Shown here in pieces: positions 19,646 through 28,868 of a stretch of 64,000 nucleotides of DNA (position 1 is its first letter; the number at the start of each line of letters is the position of its first letter). Both the position numbers and the translations under genes were made by a program. The stretch is from Paracidovorax konjaci (lineage in GTDB: Bacteria; Pseudomonadota; Gammaproteobacteria; Burkholderiales; Burkholderiaceae_C): NCBI RefSeq assembly GCF_900112675.1, contig NZ_FOMQ01000003.1:372001-436000 (forward strand), read 5' to 3'. The notes below the pieces were generated by a model that had not been told where the DNA came from, searched no databases, and saw only the letters and a program-made list of their open reading frames with translations.

Positions 19646-20566
19646 TCAGGGCGCTGCCGGGCCGTAATCCACGGCCCGCGAGAGCCGCGCATCGGCATGC
19701 CAGGCCCAATACAGGTCCACGAGCCTGCGGGTGACAGGCCCCACGGCGCCGTCCGCCACCGGCTGGCCGTCGATGCGTGTGACGGGCAGCACGCCGCCGC
19801 CGGAGGTCGACAGGAACACCTCGCGCGCACCGCGCAGTTCGGCGGCCGGCAGGGCGCGCTCCGCGAGCGGCAGACCGAGCGAGTGCGCCATCTCGATCAC
19901 CGTGCGCCGCGTGATGCCCTCCAGCATGCCGTGCGCGGGCGTCACGAGCGTGCCGTCCGCCGCCACGCAGAACACGTTGAATCCGGGCCCCTCGACCACA
20001 TGGCCGGCGCCATCGGTGAGCACCACGGTATCGCTGCCCGCATCCAGCGCCCCCAGCAGGCCCATGGTGAGGTCGTTCCAGTGGTAGTTTTTCACGCGCG
20101 GGTCCACGCTGCCCGCGGGAATCCGCTGCACGCCGCTCACGGCAAGGTGCAGCCCGCGCTCGCGCTGCCCGGCATTGGCGATCCAGACATAGGGCACGGC
20201 GAAGGCATAGAACCGGTTCACCGCCTCGCGTGGATCGCGCGATCCCCAGCGCGGCTGCCCCCGCGTGGCGATCATCTCCACATAGGAATGCCGCAGCCCC
20301 GACAGGCGCACGCACTGCTCCAGAACGGCGGTGACGCCCTCCGGCGACAGGCCCGGATCGAGCCGCAGCCGTTCGCAGCTCGCGAAGAAGCGCTCCAGGT
20401 GCGCATCGAGGCGGAAGAACGCGCCCTCCCACACGGTCACCACGTCGTAGGTGGCATCGGAACGCAGGAAGCCCCAGTCGGTGATCGGAATGCTCGCCTC
20501 GGCGATGGGCAGATAGCGGCCCTGCACGAAAGCGGCGCCGTCGGAAAAGTCGGGTAAGGTGTTCAT
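19646..20566 (-). CDS. Class IV PLP-dependent aminotransferase
   Basis: This is a 306-residue fold-type IV aminotransferase (branched-chain/D-amino-acid/aminodeoxychorismate lyase family). It has ITDWGFLRSDATYDVVTVWE near the N-terminus, the PLP lysine in DPRVKNYHWNDL and the cofactor glutamate in VVEGPGFNVF, followed by GITRRTVIE. The motif set resembles D-alanine or (R)-amine transaminases more than IlvE, but the substrate cannot be fixed by eye. I start it at 20566 (MNTLPDFSDG); the frame extends 12 codons further. It converges on the kinase gene with 22 bases between stops and is divergent from the DUF427 gene. Confidence 0.85.
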   Translation of the reverse strand: MNTLPDFSDGAAFVQGRYLPIAEASIPITDWGFLRSDATYDVVTVWEGAFFRLDAHLERFFASCERLRLDPGLSPEGVTAVLEQCVRLSGLRHSYVEMIATRGQPRWGSRDPREAVNRFYAFAVPYVWIANAGQRERGLHLAVSGVQRIPAGSVDPRVKNYHWNDLTMGLLGALDAGSDTVVLTDGAGHVVEGPGFNVFCVAADGTLVTPAHGMLEGITRRTVIEMAHSLGLPLAERALPAAELRGAREVFLSTSGGGVLPVTRIDGQPVADGAVGPVTRRLVDLYWAWHADARLSRAVDYGPAAP

Positions 20567-20721
20567 GCGGGGCATTTCAGCCCCACCGCCGCATCCGCGC
20601 AAGGGCTGCCGCGCCAGCCACCCCTCTCACCGGCCGGCGCTGCAGGCGCCCCCGCCGCGTCTGCAGCGCCCCGCCCTCCCGGGCAGCACCGCAACCGACA
20701 TACACATCCACGGACATCCCC

Positions 20722-21003
20722 ATGAAAGCCATCTGGAACGGCGTGGTCGTCGCCGAAAGCGACGACACGGTCCTCGTCGAGGGCAACCACTATTTTCCCG
20801 AAGCCGCGCTCAAGCAGGAACACTTCACCTTCAGCAACCACCGCACGAGCTGCCCCTGGAAGGGCCAGGCCACCTACCGGTCGCTGCTGGTGGCCGGAGA
20901 ACTCAACCCGGACGCCGCCTGGACCTACGCCGACCCGCTGCCCGAGGCCGAAAACATCCGCGGGCGGTTCGCTTTCTGGAAAGGCGTCAAGGTCCAGCCT
21001 TGA
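20722..21003 (+). CDS. DUF427 domain protein
   Basis: This small soluble protein of 93 residues matches DUF427 along its full length: MKAIWNGVVVAESDDTVLVE at the start, NHYFPEAALK, TSCPWKGQATY, the Asp-rich AWTYADPLPEA and RGRFAFWKGVKV at the end. The function of the family is not established. It is monocistronic and is followed by the 105-bp DnaA-box repeat. Confidence 0.9.
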   Translation: MKAIWNGVVVAESDDTVLVEGNHYFPEAALKQEHFTFSNHRTSCPWKGQATYRSLLVAGELNPDAAWTYADPLPEAENIRGRFAFWKGVKVQP

Positions 21004-21030
21004 GCCCGGCCGCGGGAGGTCCGGGCTGCC

Positions 21031-21135
21031 GCGGTTATCCCTGCGGGCACTGGACAATCATGTGGATAACTCCGGCAAGACACTGTACGGCCACCGCAAG
21101 TGCTTGATTCATATGGAGAAGCAACCCGATGCCTG
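21031..21135. repeat. 105-bp repeat, unit 1, with DnaA box
   Basis: This is the first of two imperfect direct repeats. It starts at GCGGTTATCC and ends at GATGCCTG. A perfect DnaA box TGTGGATAA lies at 21061-21069 (reverse of TTATCCACA), preceded by the box-like TGGACAAT. The segments CAAGTGCTTGATTCAT and GATGCCTG are also shared with unit 2. No protein-coding signal is visible across it. Confidence 0.75.
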
Positions 21136-21165
21136 TTTTTTGGGCAACCGCCGCGCTCCGGCCAT

Positions 21166-21270
21166 GCGGTTATCCCGCCCCGCGCTGGACAACCATGTGG
21201 ATAACCCGGGACAAGCGCTGTATGGCAGCGGCAAGTCGTTGATTCACAAGGATTTGTCTCCCGGTGCCTG
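21166..21270. repeat. 105-bp repeat, unit 2, with DnaA box
   Basis: This second copy is exactly 105 bases long and 135 bases downstream of the first. It has the perfect DnaA box TGTGGATAA at 21196-21204 in the same orientation, CTGGACAA just before it, and CAAGTCGTTGATTCAC near the end. An AT-rich stretch follows at 21307-21345. The layout (same-strand DnaA boxes followed by AT-rich DNA) resembles part of a replication origin, but no origin-linked genes (dnaA, rpmH, parAB) are nearby. Confidence 0.75.
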
Positions 21271-21309
21271 CCAATTAAGCAGTGGACAGCCTGCCGGGCC
21301 GGCCGCAAA

Positions 21310-21345
21310 TTTGCTACCAAATTAATAGCAAACTATTGAATGAAT
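21310..21345. repeat. AT-rich short palindromic element
   Basis: TTTGCTA and TAGCAAA flank an AT-rich centre. On the minus strand the element begins ATTGAATAGTTTGCTA and resembles the element at 45073-45107 (ATTGAATAGTTAGCTATA). Both stand out in GC-rich DNA and look like copies of one dispersed family. Confidence 0.55.
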
Positions 21346-21398
21346 CCGGCGGCATGGACCGGTTTTCATCCCAATCACCCATCCCCGCAGCTTTGCCG

Positions 21399-21698
21399 AT
21401 GACTTCTCCCCCTCCCGCCATTCCCTTTTTCGTCGCCAGGATCGGCGACGACGGCACCCAGTGCGACGCCTGGCCCGAGCAGACGCTGCTCCAGTCCATC
21501 GAACAGGGCGGCCTCGATTGGCCCAGTTCATGCCGCAACGGCACCTGCCGCACCTGCATCGGCGTGCTCGCCCACGGCACGGTGCGCTATGCCATCGAGT
21601 GGCCCGGGCTATCTTCCGAGGAAAAAGCCGAAGGCTGCGTCCTGCCGTGCGTGGCCTACCCCACGAGCGACCTGCAACTCGAAGCGCCCGCCATCTGA
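21399..21698 (+). CDS. Small [2Fe-2S] ferredoxin
   Basis: This 99-residue plant/adrenodoxin-type ferredoxin would be a cytoplasmic electron carrier. The iron-sulfur ligands are Cys45, Cys50 and Cys53 ([11 protein letters not shown]) and Cys84 (VLPC). The segment around them, [19 protein letters not shown], is typical of fer2 domains. An ATG at 21354 is also possible and would add 15 residues overlapping the end of the AT-rich element region. No reductase or oxygenase partner is adjacent, so the redox partner is unknown. Confidence 0.85.
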   Translation: MTSPPPAIPFFVARIGDDGTQCDAWPEQTLLQSIEQGGLDWPSSCRNGTCRTCIGVLAHGTVRYAIEWPGLSSEEKAEGCVLPCVAYPTSDLQLEAPAI

Positions 21699-21831
21699 CG
21701 CCCGCACGCCCCGGCGCCGGGCGGTGCCTCATCCGCGCAACGGTGCGATGCCGCCCCGGGTGCGCCACCCTTGCGGGCACCGGGGGGCGTTCGCCAGAAT
21801 GGTCCATCCACCAAGAACGAGGGAGAGGACC

Positions 21832-23571
21832 ATGATCGAACCCATCCACGCGGCGGCAGCGCCGCAGCGGATTTCCGGCGTGCGCGCGGCAGCCTCGCAG
21901 GAGGCGGCGGCCGGCGGCCTGGTGCCCACGCGCGACGAGGTGCTGCGGCAGTGCATCGAGGCGCAGGAGCGGTGGGCCGCGGCGCCGGGGCGCAACCTGG
22001 TGCTGCTCTTCGACGGCACGGGCAACATCCTGGGCAACGAGCAGGATACCAATGTCGTCAAGCTCCTGCGCATGCTGGACAAGGGCCCCGCCGCGGATGG
22101 CCAGGGCCCCGAGCAACTGGTCTACTACGACCCGGGCGTGGGCACGGCCAACGTGTTTCCCGCGGCCAACCCGGGCTCGGAACTGCGCGAGACCGCCGAA
22201 CGGCTCGCCGGGCTGGCGCTGGGCAGCGGCGTGTTCCCCAACATCGCGGGCGCCTACGAGTTCCTCGTGCGGACCTACCGCGAGGGCGACCGCATCTACC
22301 TGCTGGGCTTTTCCCGCGGCGCCTTCACGGCGCGCGCGGTGGCCGGCATGGTCAACATGTACGGGCTCATCCATCCAGAGGGGCTGCCGTTGCTCGACAG
22401 CCTGGTGCGCACGTACTTCGCGCCGCCGCGCCGCAGGAACCGCGCAGGCACGCGGCAGCGCGAGGAGTTCGCGCGGGACGTGATCGACAACTTTTCCCTG
22501 GGCCGCACGCCGCTGGTGCATTTCGTCGGCGTGTGGGACACGGTGGAATCGATCGGCAGCGGTGCCCTCGGCGGCATCAAGATCACCAACTCCACCGACT
22601 TCGCACGCAAGCGCTTCGTGCACGTGCGCCACGCCATGTCGCTGTACGAATCGCGCAGACCCTACACCCCGCGCCGCTACACCGACCCGCAGTTCACCGC
22701 GCAGGAGCGGCCGCAGCGCAGCTTCGCGCAGCGGTGGTTCCGCGGCGTGCACAGCGACGTGGGCGGCTCCTACGCGCGCGACGGCCTCTCCCAGATCACC
22801 CTGCGCTGGATGGCCGAGGAAGCCTTCGCCCAGGGCCTGCGCCTGGACCGCAGCCAGTTGCGGCCCGGCGATCCGCTCACGGCCATGCACGACCAGGCCT
22901 ACGACTGCCCGTACTGGGTCTGGGCCGGGCTCGACGCGCGCGAGCGCCACCCCAACGACACCATCGATGCGAGCGCGCTGCCGGTGGCGGCCGCCGTGCC
23001 GGCGGACCACGTGCCGCGCACCCAGCCCTGGCGCGCCCTCGGCTGGGTGCTGCCGGTGGTGGTGGCGGCGCTCTTCGTGGGCACCGCCCTGGCCGACCGC
23101 GGCGCCTGCGCGCTGGATGGCGCGCCCGCCTGGGTGCGCCTGCTGCCCTCGGCCCACCAGCTCACCGCCCACTGGCATGCCGAATGGGGCATCACCTGCG
23201 CGGCCAACGCCGTGCACCGCGCCATCGCCTGGGATTGGGCCTTGATCGCCGCCTATGCCGCGTGGATCGCCTATCCGCTGGCCTGGGCGCTGCGCCGGCT
23301 GGTCGCCGCGGCCGTGCCCCGCGGCAGGCGCCTGGGCTGGCTCGCGCGCTACGCGAACGCGTTCATGGCCCTGCTGCTGGTGTCGGACGTGGCCGAAAAC
23401 CTCGCCACGCTGCGGACCGCCGAGCCCCTCTGGCCCACGGTGCTGTCGGCCGCCAGCGTCTCCAAGCTGGCCTGCCTGGCGCTGCTGGGCACGGTGCTGA
23501 TCCAGGCCGCGCTGGCCCGCACGCCCCGCCCCGCAAGGGCTTCCGCTCCGGGCGACAGCCGACTGCACTAA
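21832..23571 (+). CDS. DUF2235 (Tle1-like) alpha/beta-hydrolase with C-terminal membrane segments
   Basis: This 579-residue protein has an N-terminal DUF2235 hydrolase domain: [11 protein letters not shown] near residue 61, the nucleophile motif GFSRGAF with Ser161, [11 protein letters not shown], and a late HSDVGG with the likely catalytic Asp/His. Some members of this family are type VI secretion phospholipases (Tle1). From about residue 400 on, hydrophobic stretches suggest three or four membrane segments ([17 protein letters not shown] the clearest), which is unlike a soluble secreted toxin. No vgrG, PAAR, adaptor or immunity gene is adjacent. A membrane-anchored lipase or esterase is the safest reading. 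The ribosome site GGGAGAGGA supports the start. Confidence 0.8.
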   Translation: MIEPIHAAAAPQRISGVRAAASQEAAAGGLVPTRDEVLRQCIEAQERWAAAPGRNLVLLFDGTGNILGNEQDTNVVKLLRMLDKGPAADGQGPEQLVYYDPGVGTANVFPAANPGSELRETAERLAGLALGSGVFPNIAGAYEFLVRTYREGDRIYLLGFSRGAFTARAVAGMVNMYGLIHPEGLPLLDSLVRTYFAPPRRRNRAGTRQREEFARDVIDNFSLGRTPLVHFVGVWDTVESIGSGALGGIKITNSTDFARKRFVHVRHAMSLYESRRPYTPRRYTDPQFTAQERPQRSFAQRWFRGVHSDVGGSYARDGLSQITLRWMAEEAFAQGLRLDRSQLRPGDPLTAMHDQAYDCPYWVWAGLDARERHPNDTIDASALPVAAAVPADHVPRTQPWRALGWVLPVVVAALFVGTALADRGACALDGAPAWVRLLPSAHQLTAHWHAEWGITCAANAVHRAIAWDWALIAAYAAWIAYPLAWALRRLVAAAVPRGRRLGWLARYANAFMALLLVSDVAENLATLRTAEPLWPTVLSAASVSKLACLALLGTVLIQAALARTPRPARASAPGDSRLH

Positions 23572-23704
23572 AATCGCCGCCTTCGGAGCGTCCTGCGCTC
23601 CCACACCGCGCGGCGCGGCCGCCCTGGTCCGCCTCCCGCAGCCAGGGCGCCGCCCGGCGCGGGCACGCGGCACCCGCCCGCGGACCACCCGAAAGCCTGC
23701 CTCC

Positions 23705-24826
23705 ATGAACACCCCCCTCTCCCCTGCGCCCATCTCGCCGGTCGAAGACATCGTGGCCGAGATGCGCGCCGGGCGCATCGTCATCCTCGTGGACGAGGAA
23801 GACCGCGAGAACGAAGGCGACCTGGTCCTGGCCGCCGACCACGTCACCCCCGAGGCCATCAATTTCATGGCCCGCTTCGGGCGGGGCCTCATCTGCCTGA
23901 CCCTCACGCGCGAACGCTGCGAACTGCTGCGCCTGCCCCCCATGGTGCCCCGCAACGGTACCAAGATGGGCACGGCCTTCACGGCCTCCATCGAGGCGGC
24001 CGAGGGCGTGACCACCGGCATCTCCGCCGCCGACCGCGCACGCACCGTGCAGGCCGCAGTGGCCCCGGGCGCCCGGGCCGCCGACCTGGTGCAGCCCGGA
24101 CACATCTTCCCCCTGCAGGCCGTGGATGGCGGCGTGCTCATGCGTGCGGGCCACACCGAAGCCGGCTGCGATCTCGCCGCCATGGCCGGCTGCAGCCCCT
24201 CCTCGGTCATCTGCGAGGTCATGAAGGACGACGGCACCATGGCCCGCCTGCCGGACCTGCAGCTCTTCGCGGCCGAGCACGGCCTGAAGATCGGCACCAT
24301 CGCCGACCTGATCCACTACCGCAGCCGCCACGAATCGCTCGTGCACAAGGTGGGCACGCGCCCCCTGCAGACGGCCGCCGGTGAATTCATCGCCCATGCC
24401 TTCCGCGACGGCCCCAGCCAGTCCGTGCACCTCGCGCTGGTGCGCGGCACCTGGACCGAGGGCGACAGCGTGCCGGTGCGCGTGCACGAGCCGCTCTCGG
24501 TGCTGGACGCGCTGGAAGTGGGCCGCGACATGCACTCCTGGGGCCTGGATGCCAGCCTGCGCTACATCGCGCAGCAGGGCTGCGGCGTGGCCGTACTGCT
24601 CAATTGCGGCGAAAGCGCCGAGCAGTTGCTGACCCAGTTCGACGGCACGGCCCGTGCGGCGCACGCGCCCGAGCGCGGCCGCATGGACCTGCGCACCTAC
24701 GGCGTGGGCGCGCAGATCCTGCGCGAGTGCGGCGTCACCCGCATGCAACTGATGGGGCAGCCGCGCCGCCTGCCGAGCATGACCGGCTACGGCCTCGAGA
24801 TCACCGGATACATCCCCAAGGAATAA
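23705..24826 (+). CDS. ribB: 3,4-Dihydroxy-2-butanone-4-phosphate synthase with degenerate GTP cyclohydrolase II domain
   Basis: The enzyme makes the four-carbon precursor of riboflavin from ribulose 5-phosphate. Residues about 10-208 are a full RibB domain with the acidic active-site loop [10 protein letters not shown] (30-39), the substrate loop [18 protein letters not shown] and the catalytic His in [12 protein letters not shown]. Residues 210-373 align with GTP cyclohydrolase II, but the zinc-binding Cys cluster and the RCDCG-like segment are missing. This half is therefore probably not catalytic, and a separate ribA would be needed. It is followed by ribH 73 bases later. I find no FMN riboswitch in the 130 bases upstream. 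Confidence 0.92.
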   Translation: MNTPLSPAPISPVEDIVAEMRAGRIVILVDEEDRENEGDLVLAADHVTPEAINFMARFGRGLICLTLTRERCELLRLPPMVPRNGTKMGTAFTASIEAAEGVTTGISAADRARTVQAAVAPGARAADLVQPGHIFPLQAVDGGVLMRAGHTEAGCDLAAMAGCSPSSVICEVMKDDGTMARLPDLQLFAAEHGLKIGTIADLIHYRSRHESLVHKVGTRPLQTAAGEFIAHAFRDGPSQSVHLALVRGTWTEGDSVPVRVHEPLSVLDALEVGRDMHSWGLDASLRYIAQQGCGVAVLLNCGESAEQLLTQFDGTARAAHAPERGRMDLRTYGVGAQILRECGVTRMQLMGQPRRLPSMTGYGLEITGYIPKE

Positions 24827-24899
24827 CGGCCCGGGCCGACCCATGGACCGGCGCCTCCCGGAGATTTGAGGGGCAAGAAAGAACAAAAGGCATAGCAAC

Positions 24900-25364
24900 A
24901 TGTTTGGCGCAGACAAAGGAACCGCGGACACGCTCGACGGCAAGAAACTGCACATCGGCATCGTCCAGGCCCGCTTCAACGAAAGCATCACCGACGCGCT
25001 GGCCGCCGCCTGCCGCGAGGAACTGCTGGCCCTGGGCGTCCAGGAAAAGCACATCCGCCACGTGCGCGTGCCCGGCGCCCTCGAAGTGCCTCTGGCGCTG
25101 CAGGCCCTGGCCGAGCAGGACGAATACGACGCGCTGATCGCGCTGGGCTGCATCATCCGCGGCGAGACCTACCACTTCGAACTGGTGGCCAACGAATCCG
25201 GCGCCGGCGTGACGCGCGTGTCGCTCGACACCCAGACCCCGATCGCCAACGCGATCCTCACCACCGAGAACCTCGAGCAGGCCGTCGCGCGCCAGACCGA
25301 AAAGGGCCGCGACGCGGCCCGCGTGGCGGTGGAAATGGCCAACCTGCTGGAGGAACTCTCGTGA
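24900..25364 (+). CDS. ribH: 6,7-Dimethyl-8-ribityllumazine synthase
   Basis: This enzyme condenses the RibB product with the ribityl-uracil intermediate to give lumazine, the penultimate step of riboflavin synthesis. It has 154 residues, the standard length. Family landmarks are [16 protein letters not shown], the [14 protein letters not shown] loop and [21 protein letters not shown] with the active-site His. A purine run (GGGGCAAGAAAGAAC) lies upstream of the ATG. Its stop overlaps the GTG of nusB, so the two are co-translated. Confidence 0.95.
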   Translation: MFGADKGTADTLDGKKLHIGIVQARFNESITDALAAACREELLALGVQEKHIRHVRVPGALEVPLALQALAEQDEYDALIALGCIIRGETYHFELVANESGAGVTRVSLDTQTPIANAILTTENLEQAVARQTEKGRDAARVAVEMANLLEELS

Positions 25365-25936
25365 GCGACGATTTCTCCGCAACGCCACCCGGCGGCAACG
25401 CGAACGGCGGCAGCGGCAGCAAGCGCCCGCCGCGCCAGCCGCGCACCGGCACCACCTCCACCGGCGCACGCAAGGCCGCGTCCAAGTCCACGCGCAGCCG
25501 CTCGCGCGAATTCGCGCTGCAGGCGCTCTACCAGCACCTGGTGGGCCGCAACGACGCCACGGCGATCGACGTCTTTACGCGCGATCTCTCGGGCTTCCAC
25601 AAGGCCGACGCGGCCCACTACGACGCACTGCTGCACGGCTGCATCGAGAACGCGGCATCGCTGGACGCGCTCATCGCGCCGCAGCTCGACCGCAAGATGG
25701 ACGAGATCTCTCCGATCGAGCACGCGGTCATGTGGATCGGCGTGTACGAGTTCCAGCACTGCCTGGACGTGCCATGGCGTGTGGTCATCAACGAGTGCAT
25801 CGAACTGGCCAAGGAATTCGGCGGCACCGACGGGCACAAGTATGTGAATGCCGTGCTCAACGGGCTGGCCCCCACGCTGCGCGCCACCGAAGTGGCGGCC
25901 GACCGCCCGGCAGGCAGCGCCGGCAAGCCGGCCTGA
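25361..25936 (+). CDS. nusB: Transcription antitermination factor NusB
   Basis: NusB binds boxA RNA together with NusE (S10) in rRNA antitermination complexes. The 191-residue protein has a variable Gly/Arg/Lys-rich basic N-terminus of about 46 residues, then the helical NusB domain: [34 protein letters not shown] and [20 protein letters not shown]. It closes with [11 protein letters not shown]. The start is GTG at 25361, within the TCGTGA that ends ribH. The ribH–nusB coupling is widespread in proteobacteria. Confidence 0.95.
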   Translation: MSDDFSATPPGGNANGGSGSKRPPRQPRTGTTSTGARKAASKSTRSRSREFALQALYQHLVGRNDATAIDVFTRDLSGFHKADAAHYDALLHGCIENAASLDALIAPQLDRKMDEISPIEHAVMWIGVYEFQHCLDVPWRVVINECIELAKEFGGTDGHKYVNAVLNGLAPTLRATEVAADRPAGSAGKPA

Positions 25937-26012
25937 ACCCTTTTCGCGCCGCACCGGCCGCTCCCCGCGGGCGCCGCCGGCCGCGCCCCGCCTCTCTGCG
26001 AAGCCCTCCTCC

Positions 26013-27197
26013 ATGAAGTTCTCCTCGCGCGCCGAACGCATCGAACCCTTTTACGTGATGGAAATCGCCAAGGCGGCGCAGGCCCTGGCGCGCGACGTGG
26101 CGCACGGCCCGGAGCCGATGATCTTCCTCAACATCGGCGAGCCCGACTTCACCGCCCCGCCGCTGGTGCGCGAGGCCGCGGCACGCGCGGTGCGCGACGG
26201 CGCCACGCAGTACACCAACGCCCTGGGCCTGGACGCGCTGCGCGAACGCATCAGCGGCTGGTATGCGCAGCGCTTCGGTGCCGAGGTGCCCGCACGCCGC
26301 ATCGTGGTCACGGCCGGTGCCTCGGGCGCCTTGCAGCTCGCCTGCCTGGCGCTGATCGAAGCCGGCGACGAGATCCTCATGCCGGACCCGAGCTACCCCT
26401 GCAACCGCCATTTCGTGAGCGCCGCGGAAGGCCGGGCGGTGCTGGTGCCCGCCACCGCCGAGGAGCGCTACCAGCTCAGCGCCGACAAGGTCGCCGCCCA
26501 CTGGGGGCCCCGCACCCGGGGCGTGCTGCTGGCGTCGCCCTCCAACCCCACCGGCACGTCCATCGCGCCGGACGAGCTGCGCCGCATCCACGCCGCCGTG
26601 CAGTCGCGCGGCGGCGCCACGCTCATCGACGAGATCTACCTGGGCCTGTCGCACGAAGACGCCTTCGGCCAGACGGCCTTGGCCATCGACGAGAACGTCA
26701 TCAGCATCAACAGCTTCAGCAAGTACTTCAACATGACCGGCTGGCGGCTGGGCTGGATGGTCGTGCCCGATGCCATGGTGCCGGTCGTCGAGCGGCTGGC
26801 GCAGAACCTCTTCATCTGCCCCAGCACCGTGGCGCAGCATGCGGCGCTGGCCTGCTTCGAGGCCGAAAGCATCGCCGAATACGAACGCCGCCGCGCCGAG
26901 TTCAAGGCACGGCGCGACTATTTCATCCCGGCGCTGGAGTCGCTCGGGCTGCAGGTGCCCGTGCGGCCCGACGGCGCCTTCTATGCCTGGGCCGATTGCA
27001 CCGCCGCCGCGCAGCGCCTGGGCGTCGGCGGCAGTTGGGACTTCGCCTACGAGGTCATGCACCGCGCCCACCTCGCGATCACGCCGGGGCGTGACTTCGG
27101 CAGCCATGCGCCCGAGAACTTCGTGCGCTTTTCCACCGCGAACTCGATGCCGCAGCTCCAGGAAGCCGTGGCACGCCTCTCCCGCCTGCTGGGCTGA
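26013..27197 (+). CDS. Class I/II PLP-dependent aminotransferase
   Basis: This 394-residue fold-type I aminotransferase of the aspartate-aminotransferase subgroup has all key landmarks. These are FLNIGEPDFTAPP at the substrate entrance, TAGASGALQLA (phosphate binding), DPSYPCNRHF, SPSNPTGTS, and the PLP lysine Lys237 in SFSKYFNMTGWRLGW. The substrate-carboxylate arginine is in ENFVRFSTAN near the end. The specific amino acid is uncertain; AspC-, DapC- or AlaA-like roles are all possible. It lies 76 bases downstream of nusB and 36 upstream of ybgC, possibly in one transcript. Confidence 0.9.
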   Translation: MKFSSRAERIEPFYVMEIAKAAQALARDVAHGPEPMIFLNIGEPDFTAPPLVREAAARAVRDGATQYTNALGLDALRERISGWYAQRFGAEVPARRIVVTAGASGALQLACLALIEAGDEILMPDPSYPCNRHFVSAAEGRAVLVPATAEERYQLSADKVAAHWGPRTRGVLLASPSNPTGTSIAPDELRRIHAAVQSRGGATLIDEIYLGLSHEDAFGQTALAIDENVISINSFSKYFNMTGWRLGWMVVPDAMVPVVERLAQNLFICPSTVAQHAALACFEAESIAEYERRRAEFKARRDYFIPALESLGLQVPVRPDGAFYAWADCTAAAQRLGVGGSWDFAYEVMHRAHLAITPGRDFGSHAPENFVRFSTANSMPQLQEAVARLSRLLG

Positions 27198-27233
27198 TCC
27201 GCCCACGGCCCCGCACTCCAGCCCATCTGCCCC

Positions 27234-27656
27234 ATGACCTTCGAATGGCCCGTGCGCATCTACTGGGAGGACACGGATGCCGGCGGCATCGTGTTTTATG
27301 CCAACTACCTGCGCTTCTTCGAACGTGCGCGCACCGAATGGCTGCGCTCCCTGGGCCTGGGGCAACAGCGCCTGCGGGAACTCACCGGCGGCATGTTTGT
27401 CGTAACGGACGCCCGCGTACGCTATGTGCGGCCCGCGCGCCTCGACGATGAACTGATTGTTACGGCCGTGCTGGAGGAAAGCGGACGGGCATCCATGACA
27501 ATACGCCAGCAGGCGCTCCTGAAAACGGAGCACGTGCCAGAATCCACCCCCGAGCTTCTGTGCGAGGGCACCATCCGCATCGGATGGGTCGATGCCTCCA
27601 CGCTGCGACCCGCCCGCATTCCCGGCCACCTTCTGGAACAACTCTCACCATCATGA
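27234..27656 (+). CDS. ybgC: Tol-Pal-associated acyl-CoA thioesterase YbgC
   Basis: This 140-residue hot-dog-fold thioesterase acts on acyl-CoA or acyl-ACP at the inner membrane. The active-site loop YWEDTDAGGIVFYANYLRFFE is intact. The stop overlaps the tolQ start (ATGA), the usual ybgC–tolQRA arrangement. Confidence 0.93.
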   Translation: MTFEWPVRIYWEDTDAGGIVFYANYLRFFERARTEWLRSLGLGQQRLRELTGGMFVVTDARVRYVRPARLDDELIVTAVLEESGRASMTIRQQALLKTEHVPESTPELLCEGTIRIGWVDASTLRPARIPGHLLEQLSPS

Positions 27657-28363
27657 ATTCGCAAGACATGTCCATCCTGCATTTGGTGCTCAATGCCAGC
27701 TGGGTGGTGCAACTCGTCATGGCGCTGCTGATCGGCGTGTCCATCGCCAGCTGGGCCGCCATCTTCCGCAAGCTGTTCGCGCTCAAGCACGTGCGTTCGC
27801 TCAACGACGAATTCGAGCGCGAGTTCTGGTCGGGCACCAGCCTCAACGACCTGTACTCCAGTGCCGCGCAGAACGCCAAGAATGCTGGGCCCATGGAACG
27901 CATCTTCGCGAGCGGCATGCGCGAGTTCCACAAGCTGCGCGAGCGCCGCATCACCGATCCCGGCACACTGCTCGACGGCGCACGCCGCGCCATGCGCGCG
28001 AGCTTCCAGCGCGAGATGGACGTCGTGGAGTCGAGCCTCTCGTTCCTGGGTTCGGTCGCTTCCGTGAGCCCTTATGTCGGCCTGTTCGGCACCGTGTGGG
28101 GGATCATGCATGCCTTCACCGGCTTCGCAGGCATGGAGCAGGTCACCCTTGCCACGGTGGCGCCCGGCATCGCCGAAGCGCTGGTGGCCACGGCCATCGG
28201 CCTCTTTGCCGCCATTCCTGCCGTGGTGGCCTACAACCGCTTCGCGCGCGACATCGACCGCGTGGCCATCCACCAGGAAACCTTCATCGAAGAGTTCTCC
28301 AACATCCTGCAGCGCAACCTCGGCGCGCACCCCGCGCCGGCATCGTCGGCCTCGGGCCACTGA
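27653..28363 (+). CDS. tolQ: Tol-Pal system protein TolQ
   Basis: TolQ is the 236-residue inner-membrane motor subunit that, with TolR, uses the proton gradient to energise TolA during envelope constriction. It belongs to the MotA/TolQ/ExbB family: TM1 at about 18-38 (VVQLVMALLIGVSIASWAAI), a cytoplasmic loop, and a C-terminal pair of segments with SVSPYVGLFGTVWGIMHAF and the Pro/Ala-rich EALVATAIGLFAAIPAVVAY. The ATG at 27653 is coupled to ybgC. Confidence 0.95.
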   Translation: MNSQDMSILHLVLNASWVVQLVMALLIGVSIASWAAIFRKLFALKHVRSLNDEFEREFWSGTSLNDLYSSAAQNAKNAGPMERIFASGMREFHKLRERRITDPGTLLDGARRAMRASFQREMDVVESSLSFLGSVASVSPYVGLFGTVWGIMHAFTGFAGMEQVTLATVAPGIAEALVATAIGLFAAIPAVVAYNRFARDIDRVAIHQETFIEEFSNILQRNLGAHPAPASSASGH

Positions 28364-28387
28364 TACGCACGCAGCAAGGAGCCTTCC

Positions 28388-28813
28388 ATGCCCACCATGG
28401 CCTCGCGCGGCGGCAGCCGCCGCCGCTCAATGAACGAGATCAACATGGTCCCCTTCATCGACGTGATGCTGGTGCTGCTCATCATCTTCATGGTGACCGC
28501 CCCCATGCTCACCCCGAGCAGCATCGACGTGCCCACCGTCGGCAAGGGCGCCAAGCCGCCCAAGGCGTTCGGGCAGGTCATCGTGCAGAAGGACGGCAGC
28601 CTGCAGCTCAAGACCGGCGACCTCGAACGCCCGATCACGCTCAAGGAACTGGGCACCGCCGCCAAGGCCTGGCAGGCCACCCAGCCCGAAGGCACGCCGG
28701 TGCTGGTCACGGCCGACAAGGGCGTGACCTACGACAACGTGGTCAAGGCCATGGACACACTGCAGCGCGCGGGTGTGCAACGCGTGGGGCTCACCGTCAA
28801 ATCCGGCGGCTGA
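28388..28813 (+). CDS. tolR: Tol-Pal system protein TolR
   Basis: This is the 141-residue partner of TolQ (ExbD/TolR family). The N-terminal cytoplasmic stretch ends at MNEINMVPFIDVMLVLLIIF, which includes the single TM helix with the proton-path Asp in FIDVML. The periplasmic domain follows. It lies 24 bases after tolQ, with AGCAAGGAG as ribosome site. Confidence 0.95.
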   Translation: MPTMASRGGSRRRSMNEINMVPFIDVMLVLLIIFMVTAPMLTPSSIDVPTVGKGAKPPKAFGQVIVQKDGSLQLKTGDLERPITLKELGTAAKAWQATQPEGTPVLVTADKGVTYDNVVKAMDTLQRAGVQRVGLTVKSGG

Positions 28814-28868
28814 CCGCGCTCGACGCCGTACCCGCACACCGCCCCTGGAGCCGCCCCCGCCGACCGCG

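Noticed and set aside
21062-21325. 87-codon open frame across the 105-bp repeats
   Set aside because: It spans two repeat units with poor codon use for this genome and no ribosome site; the repeat structure explains the DNA better.
21004-21398. Chromosomal replication origin at the DnaA-box repeat
   Set aside because: Only two perfect boxes and no dnaA, dnaN, rpmH, gidA or parAB nearby; kept as an origin-like or titration element only.
23572-23704. FMN riboswitch upstream of ribB
   Set aside because: None of the conserved RFN-element segments could be found in the 130 bases before the start.
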